A stretch of 64,000 nucleotides of DNA from Burkholderia sp. 9120 (GCF_000745015.1 NZ_JQNA01000001.1:1-64000); one strand, 5' to 3'; positions 45,675 through 54,442 are shown, counted from the stretch's first letter. The notes: generated by a model from the letters alone, not told the origin. Made by a program: numbers and translations.

Positions 45675-46730
45675 TCAGGAGCGAATCTCCAGTTCCTCGA
45701 ATCGCTTCCATTTGTAGAATGCCGCGGACAGCAGCCAGCTCGCCAGAAACAGTCCAATGATCGCGTAGCCGACCAGGCCGAAGTTGTCGTTGAGCACGCC
45801 CACCGCCTGCCAGAATCCGCCGCTCAGGTGCAGCCTGTCGGCCAGCAGGCCGAGCCCTTCGATACCGCCCACCAGCAGCGCCACCGCCACCGAGATCGTC
45901 GTGATCGTGATGTTGTAGTAAAGCTTGCGGACCGGCTTCACGAAGGCCCAGCCGTAGGCGCCTAGCATCATGATGCCGTCGGTGGTGTCGACCAGCGTCA
46001 TGCCCGCCGTGAACAGCACCGGAAACACGAGGATCGACCAGATCGACATGCCCTGCGCGGCGCCGGCGGCGGAAATGCCGAGCAGTCCGACTTCGGTCGC
46101 GGTGTCGAAACCCAGGCCGAACAGAAAGCCGAGCGGGTACATGTGCCAGCTTCGTGTGATCAGGCGAAACAGCGGCCGGAAGAGTCGCGCGAGAAAACCG
46201 CGATTGGCCAGCAGCATGTCCAGATCTTCATCAACATAGGGTTCACCGCGCTGCACGCGGCGAAACGCGCGCAGCACCGAGCGCAGCACGATCAGGTTCA
46301 GCAGCGCGATTGCGAACAGGAAAAACGTCGAGACGAGCGTGCCGATCAGCGCGCCGGTTTCCTTGAAATCGCTCATGCGGCTTTGCAAGGCCATCGCGGT
46401 CGCGGCAATGCCGAGCGTCGCCAGCACGACGATGGTGGAATGGCCGAGCGAGAACATCAGCCCGACCGTGACGGGACGCTGGCCGGACTGCATCAGCTTG
46501 CGGGTGACGTTGTCGATGGCGGCGATATGGTCCGCGTCCACCGCATGCCTGAGGCCGAACGAATACGCCAGCAGACACGAACCCATCAGCAGCGGATAGC
46601 CGCGAAACGCCACGAAGGCGGCGGCCCATGCCGCGAGATTGAATGCGAGAAGCGCCGCGTAGAGCCACACGATCTGCCGACGCTGCCGGCCGCGTGTCCC
46701 GGCACCGAGCGCCTTGATGAGCTCCTTCAT
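45675..46730 (-). CDS. hoxN: High-affinity nickel permease (NiCoT/HoxN family)
   Basis: A 351-aa membrane transporter with about eight hydrophobic segments. The signature HAVDADHIAAIDN (the metal-binding H-x4-D-H) lies near residue 63, followed by GLMFSLGHSTIVV and LGFDTATEVGLL. It imports Ni(II), or Co(II), for the hydrogenase. It precedes the small-subunit gene by 283 bp on the same strand with a good ribosome site at its own ATG. Gene symbol by family; hupN or nixA are equivalent labels. Confidence 0.93.
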   Translation of the reverse strand: MKELIKALGAGTRGRQRRQIVWLYAALLAFNLAAWAAAFVAFRGYPLLMGSCLLAYSFGLRHAVDADHIAAIDNVTRKLMQSGQRPVTVGLMFSLGHSTIVVLATLGIAATAMALQSRMSDFKETGALIGTLVSTFFLFAIALLNLIVLRSVLRAFRRVQRGEPYVDEDLDMLLANRGFLARLFRPLFRLITRSWHMYPLGFLFGLGFDTATEVGLLGISAAGAAQGMSIWSILVFPVLFTAGMTLVDTTDGIMMLGAYGWAFVKPVRKLYYNITITTISVAVALLVGGIEGLGLLADRLHLSGGFWQAVGVLNDNFGLVGYAIIGLFLASWLLSAAFYKWKRFEELEIRS

Positions 46731-46889
46731 GGGTTCTTCTCCCTGGCGGCGAAGGACGGTTGCGTTGCACAGCCAGCCGCTTCACGCGTGCTTTCGATAA
46801 TAGACCGTTTCACACGCCCGCGATGCCCGGCGCTATCGTGCGCTGCGTCATCCACGGCGATGGATCACGCAGCGCTTTACCGCTTGTGC

Positions 46890-47270
46890 TTACTTCACAT
46901 TGAAGCCGTAATCGCCATGCGTGCGATGGCCGTCATCGGCCACCGCCACCCAGTGCACCGTGTAGCGACCCGCCGCGAGCGCCGGCAGCGGCACGGCGAT
47001 CGCGGCGGCCTGCTGCGCGTCGACCGCGGACTTCTCCGTGTTGACCTGCTTGCCGGCCGCGTCGGTGACTGTCAGCGAACTGAAGGCCGGTTCCAGCGGG
47101 CCATCGAAAATCACCCGCACCTGCGCGGGCGACGCCACCGTCGCGCCCGCTCCCGGTTCCTGCTTCTGCGGAAATACATGCGCGAACGCGGCGCTTGCGA
47201 ACACGAGGCAGGCCACGAACGTGGTCAGTTTCGCGGTTGTGTGCAGACTTGCCAGCCGATCGTTTTTCAT
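46890..47270 (-). CDS. CopC-like periplasmic copper-binding protein
   Basis: A 126-aa protein with signal peptide (cleavage near AAFA) leaving an N-terminal His (HVFPQ), a 7-stranded beta fold and a late DDGHRTHG. This matches the Cu(II)-only CopC site made of N-terminal His, an acidic residue and a late His. Good ribosome site AGGAG. No copD or copper oxidase gene is adjacent; the preceding genes are an outer-membrane-type protein and a DUF2946-like protein, a common copper-linked trio. Confidence 0.85.
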   Translation of the reverse strand: MKNDRLASLHTTAKLTTFVACLVFASAAFAHVFPQKQEPGAGATVASPAQVRVIFDGPLEPAFSSLTVTDAAGKQVNTEKSAVDAQQAAAIAVPLPALAAGRYTVHWVAVADDGHRTHGDYGFNVK

Positions 47271-47312
47271 CGTGCTTCTCCTGCGTGACTGAAGTTATCG
47301 AGGTTGCCGAGG

Positions 47313-48209
47313 TTACTGAAACAGCGGTTTGCCGATCGTGGTCGGCGCAACGTCGTCGAGAAACACATGGGCCTGAACCAGAATGCCCACGTGCGATCCG
47401 CTGGCGCGATTGATTGGAATCTGCGCTTCCACGCCGAACTGACCGTAACGGTTGATCCAGATAAAGCCCGGATTGACCGTGCCGGTGGTTTGCCCCTGGC
47501 TGCGCGACAGCGGGACTTCCACCAGCGGAATCAGGTTCGACAGCGGCTGCGGCAAGCCGACGTCGTGCACGTGCTGCTGCAGGTACGGCAGGCTGTACTG
47601 GAACGTGAAGCCGTAGTTGAACGCGTTCGGCTGGCCCGCGCCGGTGGTGAGCGCCGGGCCCGCTTCGCCAGTGATCGCGATCGGACGCAGATACGCCAGC
47701 GCGTCGGGCAGATCGCCCATGCCTTTGCCTGCGTAGATCGTCGGCGAAATGGTCGAGAAGCTGTCGCCGATCGCGCGGCTGCCGGTGCCGCCAAGGTCGG
47801 CATCCACGCCGACCGAGGTCATGAACTCGTGCGCGTCGTTGACGTACAGCATGTACTTCAGGCCGACGCCGAAGTTGTCGAAGCCGCGCGCCGTCGGATT
47901 GTTCTGCATCACGTAACTGCCGTTGACGGACACCGCAAGCCGCGGCGTGATCAGCTTGTCGTACTCGACGTTGAAGGTGTTGATGCTCTGATCGCCGTTG
48001 TCGCCGGGCACGCGTTGATGGCCGTACTGGAAGTCGGCTTCGTCGCCGACGCCGGGATCGTCGACGGCCATCGTCGCCGGAAAGATGCGGTCGCCGGCAA
48101 TGGCGTGGGCGTGGGCTAGCGAAGGTGCGCCGAGCAGAACGCTCGCGGCGGCCGCAATGAGCGACGCGGCGCGCAGCGGGCGGCCGTTGCGCGTGGTGGG
48201 GGTCAGCAT
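47313..48209 (-). CDS. Predicted outer-membrane beta-barrel protein
   Basis: A 298-aa protein with a signal peptide (about residues 1-36, ending AHAHA) followed by alternating polar/hydrophobic strands with Gly and aromatic residues (YDKLITPRLAVSVNGSY, FGVGLKYMLYVNDAHEF), as in small porin-like or transporter-type barrels. No specific family was identified. It lies 42 bp before the CopC-like gene on the same strand and is probably co-transcribed, suggesting a link to metal stress. Confidence 0.7.
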   Translation of the reverse strand: MLTPTTRNGRPLRAASLIAAAASVLLGAPSLAHAHAIAGDRIFPATMAVDDPGVGDEADFQYGHQRVPGDNGDQSINTFNVEYDKLITPRLAVSVNGSYVMQNNPTARGFDNFGVGLKYMLYVNDAHEFMTSVGVDADLGGTGSRAIGDSFSTISPTIYAGKGMGDLPDALAYLRPIAITGEAGPALTTGAGQPNAFNYGFTFQYSLPYLQQHVHDVGLPQPLSNLIPLVEVPLSRSQGQTTGTVNPGFIWINRYGQFGVEAQIPINRASGSHVGILVQAHVFLDDVAPTTIGKPLFQ

Positions 48210-48315
48210 GGTTGATCCTGTTTCATGGGTCGTGACGAGGCCGGCGCGCAGCGTCTAACCGACGTGCGGCGGCCGTCGCGCTGCACTTCATGGCATCGCG
48301 ACGTGATGACTTGAA

Positions 48316-48795
48316 TCAGGCGTTGACCGGCGGGGCGCGAGGTTGCGCGAAGGTGAGCGGCTCGACGCGGCGAACGCTCTCGAAGCGGGTGGCGATGGTG
48401 TGCTGGCGAGCCCGTACGGCGACCGTGAAGAGCGTCTCGACGCTCGGCACGGCGGGCATGTGAGCGAGCAGGCTGCAGTAACCGCAGGCGTCGCCGTCGG
48501 ACATCGACGTGTGCTGGGGGTGTTTGCTGGTGGAGTCGGTCGGGGTGCTGGCGGCGGCGGGATCTTGTTGCATGGAGGGCATCGCATGCATTGAAGCCAT
48601 CGAGTCCATCGGCATCGACGCCATCGAGTCCATCGAGTCCATCGAGTCCATCGACGGCATCATGCAATGCTCGGGCATTCCGCCTGCCGCTGCGTCGCGA
48701 GCGGCGAGCGTATGCGAGATCGTCGGCGCGAGCGTGGCCATCAGGATCGCCAACAATCCCAGCCAACTGCCGATCTTCCGATAGAAACGACTCAA
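48316..48795 (-). CDS. DUF2946-like small membrane protein with Met/Asp/Ser repeats
   Basis: A 159-aa protein with an N-terminal hydrophobic segment (residues 11-28) and a CGYCSLLAHMP motif, which I associate with DUF2946 proteins in copper loci. Residues about 40-75 hold MDSM repeats and HCMM and HAM groups from a 9-bp array (gagtccatc, about 48598-48663). Such Met/His runs can bind Cu(I). It starts the small copper-like unit and is divergent from the TAXI-domain gene. Confidence 0.75.
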   Translation of the reverse strand: MSRFYRKIGSWLGLLAILMATLAPTISHTLAARDAAAGGMPEHCMMPSMDSMDSMDSMASMPMDSMASMHAMPSMQQDPAAASTPTDSTSKHPQHTSMSDGDACGYCSLLAHMPAVPSVETLFTVAVRARQHTIATRFESVRRVEPLTFAQPRAPPVNA

Positions 48796-49001
48796 GATAC
48801 GCCCGGCGACACGATGAGAAGCTGTCGCGGATTATGCCATGGCCTCCCCCGCCTGCCGACCGTCCCAGCCGCCGTTATGCCGAACATTCGCCCGCCCGAC
48901 AGATTCTTTCGCCCACCGGGTCAATAGAGCAAACTGCCGACGGCAATCCCCCCGCAGACAGTGGACAATGCCGTCATCCCGGCTCCCGGTACGGAGTGTT
49001 C

Positions 49002-50354
49002 ATGAAAGCGCAGCGCCCGCCTTCCCCGTCGTTTCCCGACGATCATCCGCACGCCGAGTGGCGCGATCACACGCTGTCTTATGTGATCGTGGCCGCGCTG
49101 ATCATCCTGCTGGTAACGCTAGGCGTGTGGCTGATCGATCCGGCGCCGCCGAAGACCATCACGATGAGCGCGGGTCCGCACGACAGCTCGTTCGTCGTCG
49201 CCGCGGAGCAGTACAAGAAAATCCTCGCCCGCAACGGCATCAAGCTGAACGTGCTGGAGTCGGACGGCTCGGTGCAGAACCTGCAGCGTCTGCTGGACCC
49301 GAAGCAGCATGTCGACGTCGCGCTCGTGCAGGGCGGCGTTGCCGATGGCTCCGACATCTCGTCGCTGATGTCGCTCGGCAGCGTGTTCTACATTCCCGTG
49401 GTGGTGTTCTATCGCGGCTCGGGAATATCCGAGCTTTCACAACTGGAAGGAAAGCGGATCGCGGTGGGCCGCGAAGGCAGCGGTACGCGCATGCTGGCGC
49501 TCAAACTGCTGGACGCGAACGGCATTGAACCCGGCGGCAGCACGGTACTGGTGCCGAGCGACGGCATGCAAGCCGCCACCCAACTGGTGGCGGGCGAGGT
49601 CGACGCGGCGATCCTGAACGGCGACTCGGCCACCCGCGGCCTGATGCTGCGCCTGCTGAAAGTGCCCGGCGTGTCGGTGATGGATTTCGACGAGGCCGCC
49701 GCCTATACGCGGCTCTTTCCGTATCTGGACGAGATCGATCTGCCGCCCGGCGTGCTGGATCTGAAGCACAGGATTCCGCCCGAAACCGTGCATCTGATCA
49801 GCCCGACGGTGGAGCTGGTAGCGCGCACGAGCCTGCATCCGGCGATCTCCGATCTGCTGATCGAAGCCGCGCAGGAAGTGCATGGCATGCCGGGCCTGTT
49901 GCAACACGCGGGAGAGTTTCCGAATCCGGTGGCACGCGAGTATCAGATCAGCGACGACGCACAGCGCTACTACAAGACCGGCAAGAGCTTTCTGTACCGC
50001 ACGTTGCCGTTCTGGCTGGCGAGTATCGGCGATCGCACGCTGGTGTTGCTGCTGCCGATGGCGGTGCTGCTGTTCCCCGCCATGCGGCTGATTCCGGCGC
50101 TGTACCGGTGGCGTGTGCGCTCGCGCATCTATCGCTATTACGGGTCGCTGATTGCGATTGAACGCGGCGCGCTCGCCGATTCGACCGATGAGGAACGAAA
50201 ACGTCTATTCGTTGAGCTGGATCAAATCGAGGCGTCGCTAAACCGGCTGCGTATGCCGCTTGCTTATGCGGATGCGTTTTATGTGCTGCGGGAGCACGTC
50301 GGCTTCGTGCGCAGCCGGCTGGCGGCTGCGGCGCGGGAACACAGCCACCCCTAG
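49002..50354 (+). CDS. TAXI-family solute-binding domain, membrane-anchored
   Basis: A 450-aa protein. A membrane helix (about residues 27-50) is followed by a periplasmic TAXI-type TRAP receptor domain (about 55-335; ITMSAGPHDSSFVVAAEQY, GREGSGTRMLA), a second helix (about 340-360) and a cytoplasmic basic/coiled tail of about 85 residues. The start at 49002 has GGAG 5 nt upstream. No DctQ/DctM membrane genes are nearby, so it may sense a ligand rather than import it. It ends in its own terminator. Confidence 0.85.
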   Translation: MKAQRPPSPSFPDDHPHAEWRDHTLSYVIVAALIILLVTLGVWLIDPAPPKTITMSAGPHDSSFVVAAEQYKKILARNGIKLNVLESDGSVQNLQRLLDPKQHVDVALVQGGVADGSDISSLMSLGSVFYIPVVVFYRGSGISELSQLEGKRIAVGREGSGTRMLALKLLDANGIEPGGSTVLVPSDGMQAATQLVAGEVDAAILNGDSATRGLMLRLLKVPGVSVMDFDEAAAYTRLFPYLDEIDLPPGVLDLKHRIPPETVHLISPTVELVARTSLHPAISDLLIEAAQEVHGMPGLLQHAGEFPNPVAREYQISDDAQRYYKTGKSFLYRTLPFWLASIGDRTLVLLLPMAVLLFPAMRLIPALYRWRVRSRIYRYYGSLIAIERGALADSTDEERKRLFVELDQIEASLNRLRMPLAYADAFYVLREHVGFVRSRLAAAAREHSHP

Positions 50355-50374
50355 GCGGGGTGGCGTGGTTTTTT
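50344..50374 (+). terminator. Terminator overlapping the TAXI-gene stop codon
   Basis: Perfect 8-bp stem GCCACCCC (50344-50351) / GGGGTGGC (50357-50364) with a TAGGC loop, followed by GTGG and six T. The TAG stop lies in the loop. The convergent ProQ-domain gene ends at 50373 inside the T-run. Confidence 0.8.
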
Positions 50375-51236
50375 ATGCTGCTGGCGTAGCCGGCGGGGTG
50401 CCGGCTGGGGTTGCAGCTTCAGGTGTCGGCTCGGCTGCCGTTTCGGCAGCCGCTTCGTGACTGACCGCTGCGTCGGCCGCGTCGGCTGGCGGCGTGCTGT
50501 CGGCGCCGGCTTCGGTCAAAGCCGGAGCCTCAGCCGTCGCTTCAGCCGAAGCCTCAGCCGTCACCGCCGCGTTAGCTTCGGTCGAAGCGCCCGCCGCTGC
50601 TGCCGCGGTTGCATCAGCCGCACCCGCAGCCGCGGCCGCGGCCTTCTGCGCCCCACGACCCGCGCGATGCGCTTGCAGACGCTGCGCGCCGGCCGCTTCC
50701 TGCGCGCTCACCGTGCCCGATTCACCGCCGGTCAGATCCACCCGTGCCGCGCCTTCGACGAGGCACTTCCAGTAGCGGCTGCCACGACACCAGGTCTTGA
50801 TCGCGTCGCGCAGTTCGGCTTCGCTCAGCGACAGCTCCTTCGCGTGGACCACGAGGTCTTCGAAAATGCCGACCTTCAGCGGCAGCTTCGGCGCCGGGTT
50901 CTTCGGGAACGCATTCGGAAAACGCTTCTGCAGTCGGCCGATCGATTTCACCACCGGGTCCACCGGCTTCGCATCCGCCGCCGGCCTGGCGTGCGCGGAC
51001 GGCCGCGCGCGCGCGGGCGCCTGGGCGTTCGCGTCCGCATTGGCGGTCGGCTTTGCATCGGGCGCGTGACGGCGCGGCGGCTGCGCAGGCTTCGCGCGAT
51101 GCCGTTCGCCAGCCTGGGCAGCGGGCTTCGCGCCAGGCTTGGAACCACGCTTTGCATCCGGCTTGGCGGCAGGCGCCGCTTCGGCTCGCGCCGCGGCCAG
51201 TTGCTTCTTCAGTTCGGCAAGTTGTTCGAAACCCAT
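50373..51236 (-). CDS. ProQ/FinO-domain RNA chaperone with low-complexity tails
   Basis: A 287-aa protein. The start at 51236 gives MGFEQLAELKKQLA; the longer frame is non-coding. The N-terminal 80 or so residues are Lys/Ala/Pro-rich and basic. The ProQ/FinO domain follows (about 90-170; RLQKRFPNAFPKNPAPKLPLKVGI and WCRGSRYWKCLVEGAARVDL). The C-terminal about 110 residues are Ala/Glu/Thr repeats. It should bind structured small RNAs; flanking low-complexity regions are common in beta-proteobacterial members and may aid RNA binding. Confidence 0.9.
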   Translation of the reverse strand: MGFEQLAELKKQLAAARAEAAPAAKPDAKRGSKPGAKPAAQAGERHRAKPAQPPRRHAPDAKPTANADANAQAPARARPSAHARPAADAKPVDPVVKSIGRLQKRFPNAFPKNPAPKLPLKVGIFEDLVVHAKELSLSEAELRDAIKTWCRGSRYWKCLVEGAARVDLTGGESGTVSAQEAAGAQRLQAHRAGRGAQKAAAAAAGAADATAAAAAGASTEANAAVTAEASAEATAEAPALTEAGADSTPPADAADAAVSHEAAAETAAEPTPEAATPAGTPPATPAA

Positions 51237-51346
51237 AGCGCACAATCGATCGAGAAAGACGAGATTGTAGCAGCGTGTGGAAACCCGCTCGTGACAACGC
51301 TCAGCGGCGGGTCCACACGGCCTGCGGACCGGTGAATCCGGCGCCG

Positions 51347-51511
51347 TCAACGACGCGCCGATGTGGCGATTTCGCCCTCGTGCGCAGGCAGTCCGGACAC
51401 CGCCACGCACAGCCCCGCGCGGCCCGGATTATTGCGCAACGACAGCGCGAGCTGGTGCCGCCCGGCGATGCGCGACACGATCGCGAGCCCCAGCCCGCTC
51501 CGGCGCGAAGG
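51347..51511 (-). pseudogene. 3' remnant of a histidine kinase gene
   Basis: Immediately after the hpnK stop (51512-51514) and in the same frame, 54 codons read SGLGLAIVSRIAGRHQ, the G2 box of a histidine-kinase ATPase, then LALSLRNNPGRAGLCVAVSGLP and a stop at 51347-51349. Everything upstream (H-box, N and G1 boxes, start) is missing. It looks like the tail of a deleted kinase gene. It resembles the intact kinase at 55102-56502 (SGLGLSIVARIAEH) only in the motif, so a recent copy is unlikely. The rest of 51237-51511 has no gene. Confidence 0.7.
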
Positions 51512-52339
51512 CTACCTCGGCAACACATCCGCAAAGCCGCCCAGCCTCGCGCCCGTCGCGCGAATTGCCGCCGCGACTCGTGGCGACAACAGCGCCTGCA
51601 GTTCGTCGGCGTGCCGGTAGCCCCGCATGCCGTGACTCAACGCACGGTCGCCGGCCATGGCGGGATGGCAGTAAATCTCGCTCACGCCATCCGGCAAATC
51701 GGCGAGCGCCTGGAGCCACACCGCTTCACCCATCCGGCCGCTATCCGCGATTCCCACCACGTAATCGTTGTGCGCAATCCCCGCTCGATCCAGCCGTGCC
51801 CGCACCGTTGCGATCCACGGCCTCAGCCAGAGCGGCGCACCCACCTCGAACGGCAGACGCACCGCCCGCATGCCGTACTCGCGGCCAATCTGCAGGATCA
51901 AGCCCAGCACCGTGGGATGCAAATGGAAATGCTTGTGCGTGTTGACGTGGTCGAGCGGCAGACCGGTGTTCGCGAACGCGTCGAATTGCGCGCGAATCTC
52001 TCGCGCAAGTTGTCGGCGCACATGCGGTAAGAAGAAAAACCGCACGCCGTCCCACGCCATGTTGTCGCCGAAACGGCCGTGCTCGTCGAGCAATGCGGCA
52101 ATCTCCGCGCGCGGCATGAGCGCGTCGCCATCGGCCAGCACCAGATGCAGGCCGACGCGCAATTGCGGCAACGTCCGCGCGCGCGCCACCGCATCGGCGG
52201 CGGCCGGCGCGCCGATCATCAGACTCGCGGCGCTCAGCACGCCATCGCGATGCGCGCGCTCGACCGCCAGATTCACGCGCGGGTGCAAACCGAAGTCGTC
52301 GGCGGTCACGATCAGCGCGCGCGGCCGGCTAGCCACCAT
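51512..52339 (-). CDS. hpnK: Hopanoid deacetylase HpnK (YdjC/CDA-like)
   Basis: A 275-aa YdjC-superfamily metal-dependent deacetylase with TADDFG near residue 12, RVGLHLVLADG and NTHKHFHLHP metal-binding histidines. In the known route HpnK removes the acetyl group of N-acetylglucosaminyl-bacteriohopanetetrol to give BHT-glucosamine. It overlaps the upstream hpnI-type gene by 11 nt. A kinase-gene remnant follows in the same frame. Confidence 0.9.
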   Translation of the reverse strand: MVASRPRALIVTADDFGLHPRVNLAVERAHRDGVLSAASLMIGAPAAADAVARARTLPQLRVGLHLVLADGDALMPRAEIAALLDEHGRFGDNMAWDGVRFFFLPHVRRQLAREIRAQFDAFANTGLPLDHVNTHKHFHLHPTVLGLILQIGREYGMRAVRLPFEVGAPLWLRPWIATVRARLDRAGIAHNDYVVGIADSGRMGEAVWLQALADLPDGVSEIYCHPAMAGDRALSHGMRGYRHADELQALLSPRVAAAIRATGARLGGFADVLPR

Positions 52340-53705
52340 CGGAAGTCTCCATCACGTCCATCATGCTGAGCGCCGCGTTACGCGCCGTCGACGCGTCGAG
52401 CGGCACGCGCGCGCCACGCCACGTGACATGCGAGCCGAACGCGGCCGCGGCCCATTGCAGCGTCAGCAACGTATCGCGCAACGGCACGAGCGGCAGATCG
52501 CGCCAGAAGGTCCGCTCATGACGCGCGGCGCGTCCATGCAATAACAAGCGCGCTGCCGCGCCCGCGAGCGTGCCGGCCGCGCAGGCGAACGCCGCCGTGA
52601 GGTGCAGGTCGTCCACTGGACCGGTCGCCAGATTAGCCGTGAGCCACACGCCGGCCAGCAACCAGGGCGACGTGAACGTGATAGGCAGCGCGGCAAAGCC
52701 CAACAGATTCACCGAGCGGATGGTGCGCAGCCAGCGCGTCTCACGTTGCCACAACGCGGCGAAGATCGGCTCGATCACGTCCGTGGCCACCATCACGCGC
52801 GAGAGCACCGTGGGCAGTCCCAGTGCGCGGACGTGTTCGGCCAGCCAGTAATCGTCGGCGAGGCAGTTTTTCAGCGCGGCGAAACCGCCGATGCGGTCGA
52901 GCGTCGCGCGCCGCAATGCGAGTGTTGCACCGAAACCGAAGCGGCGCGATCCGGCCGCGTGCGCGACGCGCACCGACGGCGCGAACCACTCGTTGATGAA
53001 GAGCGCGCCCAGCCGCGGCCAGAATCCGCCGACGCCCTGCGCGACATAGAGACAGGTGACCACACCGACCCGCGGATCCGCCAGCGGCGCGGCGACGGTG
53101 TCGAGATAATCGGCTTCGACGGCGATGTCGCTGTCGGCGATCACGATCACCTCGTGACGCGCGTGCCCCGCCATATTGATCAGGTTGCTGACCTTGAGAT
53201 TGGTGCCGTGTACGCGCGTGTCGATTGCGAGTTCGATGTCGTGCTGCGGATACGCCGCTTGCAGACGGCGCACCACGGCGATCGCGGGATCGTCCGGCGA
53301 CGATACGCCGAGCACCAGCTGAAAATGTCCGTGGCGTTGATCGCAGAACGTGCGCAGGTTTTCGTAGAGACGCGGTTCGGCGCCGCACAGCGGCTTGAGC
53401 ACGCTGACGCCGACGTTGGCGAAGGAATAGCAAGCGGGTGTCGCGTTAGTCGCTGCACTAACGGCTGTATTAGCCGTTGTATTAGCCGTTGTATTAGCCG
53501 TTGTATTAGCCGTTGTATTAGCCGTTGTATTAGCCGTTGTTTTAACCGTTGTTTTAACCACCGCATTAACCGCCGAAGCGGATGCCGCACGGCGGCGTCC
53601 ACCGAAAAACGGCATCGCCACCGCCGCGACCATTGCATACAGCGATGCGCCGGCGCACGCGGCCAACAGAAGCCATTGCCATACCGTCAACGCGTGCGCG
53701 GCCAC
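52329..53705 (-). CDS. hpnI: HpnI-type hopanoid glycosyltransferase with repeat insert
   Basis: A 458-aa GT21 (ceramide-glucosyltransferase-like) membrane enzyme. Marks are the N-terminal helix, LKPLCGAEPRLYENL, DSDIAVEADYL, and QRETRWLRT (QxxRW type), with further helices at the C-terminus. HpnI adds N-acetylglucosamine to bacteriohopanetetrol. Between the first helix and the catalytic domain (about residues 49-80) is a Thr/Ala/Asn repeat insert from a 12-bp array. Coupled to hpnK. A second hpnI-type gene is at 57744-58904, so which one does the BHT step is uncertain. Confidence 0.85.
   Translation of the reverse strand: MAAHALTVWQWLLLAACAGASLYAMVAAVAMPFFGGRRRAASASAVNAVVKTTVKTTANTTANTTANTTANTTANTTANTAVSAATNATPACYSFANVGVSVLKPLCGAEPRLYENLRTFCDQRHGHFQLVLGVSSPDDPAIAVVRRLQAAYPQHDIELAIDTRVHGTNLKVSNLINMAGHARHEVIVIADSDIAVEADYLDTVAAPLADPRVGVVTCLYVAQGVGGFWPRLGALFINEWFAPSVRVAHAAGSRRFGFGATLALRRATLDRIGGFAALKNCLADDYWLAEHVRALGLPTVLSRVMVATDVIEPIFAALWQRETRWLRTIRSVNLLGFAALPITFTSPWLLAGVWLTANLATGPVDDLHLTAAFACAAGTLAGAAARLLLHGRAARHERTFWRDLPLVPLRDTLLTLQWAAAAFGSHVTWRGARVPLDASTARNAALSMMDVMETSDGG
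53461..53568. repeat. Nine 12-bp tandem repeats inside the hpnI-type gene
   Basis: Unit gccgttgtatta occurs five times exactly (53473-53532), flanked by degenerate copies on both sides (acggctgtatta, gccgttgtttta, accgttgtttta, accaccgcatta). All are in frame and encode Asn-Thr-Thr-Ala-type repeats in the linker after the first membrane helix. Exact copies next to decayed ones suggest recent slippage at the core. Confidence 0.9.
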
Positions 53706-53717
53706 GATGCGGCGCCA

Positions 53718-54086
53718 TCAATGCGCGGCGAGCACGAACGGCCTGCCCGTCAGGCGCAAATGGAGAACGACGAGCCAGCACTGCGGACAGTCGGCGGCGA
53801 TGGCGACACAGCGCGCGTGGGCGTGAGCGTGAGCGTGAGCCTCGTGCGAGGTGACATGACGGCTTTGCAGCGCGGAGTCGAAGGCGGCCTGCGCGAATTC
53901 GCGCGTCACGATCACGCCGCTGACGATCGCGGCAACCGCCAGCAAGCGGAACGGCGTGGAACTGAATAGCTGCTGCGAGACCGGCAACAACAGCAACGCG
54001 ACGCACGCGAGCAATTGCGCGCACAGGGCCGTGAACGAGGCCACGATCAGATGGGCGCGCAGCATGTCGACGGTAAGTGGCTTCAT
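53718..54086 (-). CDS. Small membrane protein upstream of hpnI-hpnK
   Basis: A 122-aa protein with two hydrophobic segments (about residues 13-36 and 47-62), then an (Ala-His)n run (SHEAHAHAHAHARC) and a CPQC pair near the C-terminus, enough for metal binding. I do not recognise the family. It starts the unit that continues with hpnI (12-bp gap) and hpnK, and lies 222 bp from a PmrA-type box. Confidence 0.7.
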   Translation of the reverse strand: MKPLTVDMLRAHLIVASFTALCAQLLACVALLLLPVSQQLFSSTPFRLLAVAAIVSGVIVTREFAQAAFDSALQSRHVTSHEAHAHAHAHARCVAIAADCPQCWLVVLHLRLTGRPFVLAAH

Positions 54087-54307
54087 GGCGTGGTCTCGTG
54101 ACCTGGCTTCTGGCTAACCTGGTGAAACACACAGCGCCCCCGGCATCGGTGCGCGTTGTCGGCATTAAAACCGACCATGCGTTTCATCGATATGCTTACG
54201 ATCAAATTGCGACGACGTGGCGGGACAGCGACGACACAGCATGGTGCCGTGCGTTCATGACGGCCACACGACAGTCACCTGTCGAACGGCGATGGTATCG
54301 ATCCAAG

Positions 54308-54324
54308 CTGAAGGAAACCTTAAG
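54308..54324. promoter_or_regulatory. PmrA/QseB-type box, copy 1
   Basis: CTGAAG-GAAAC-CTTAAG, two 6-mers 11 bp apart, fits the (C/T)TTAAG-N5-(C/T)TTAAG site of PmrA/QseB-type regulators with one mismatch. It lies 119 bp upstream of the response-regulator ATG and 222 bp upstream of the minus-strand membrane protein/hpnI/hpnK unit. More CTTAAG-like hexamers occur at 54367-54372 and 54392-54397. The same spacer and flank recur at 60432. The rest of 54087-54442 holds no gene. Confidence 0.65.
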
Positions 54325-54442
54325 AAAAAAAACGCCATGAAACACGGTGCAAACGAGCTGGTTACACTTAAGATAAGCGGCTCGTCGGACGCTTAAAAAG
54401 CCACGACGTCATGCGGTCCACGTCGAACGGAATCACACCATC

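Noticed and set aside
53461..53568. Possible CRISPR-like array
   Set aside because: Units are 12 bp, directly adjacent with no spacers, and in frame within hpnI; no cas genes in the window.
52602..53969. 455-codon plus-strand frame with repeated Cys-Ile-Ser-Arg motifs
   Set aside because: The apparent cysteine repeat protein is only the other strand of the 12-bp array inside hpnI.
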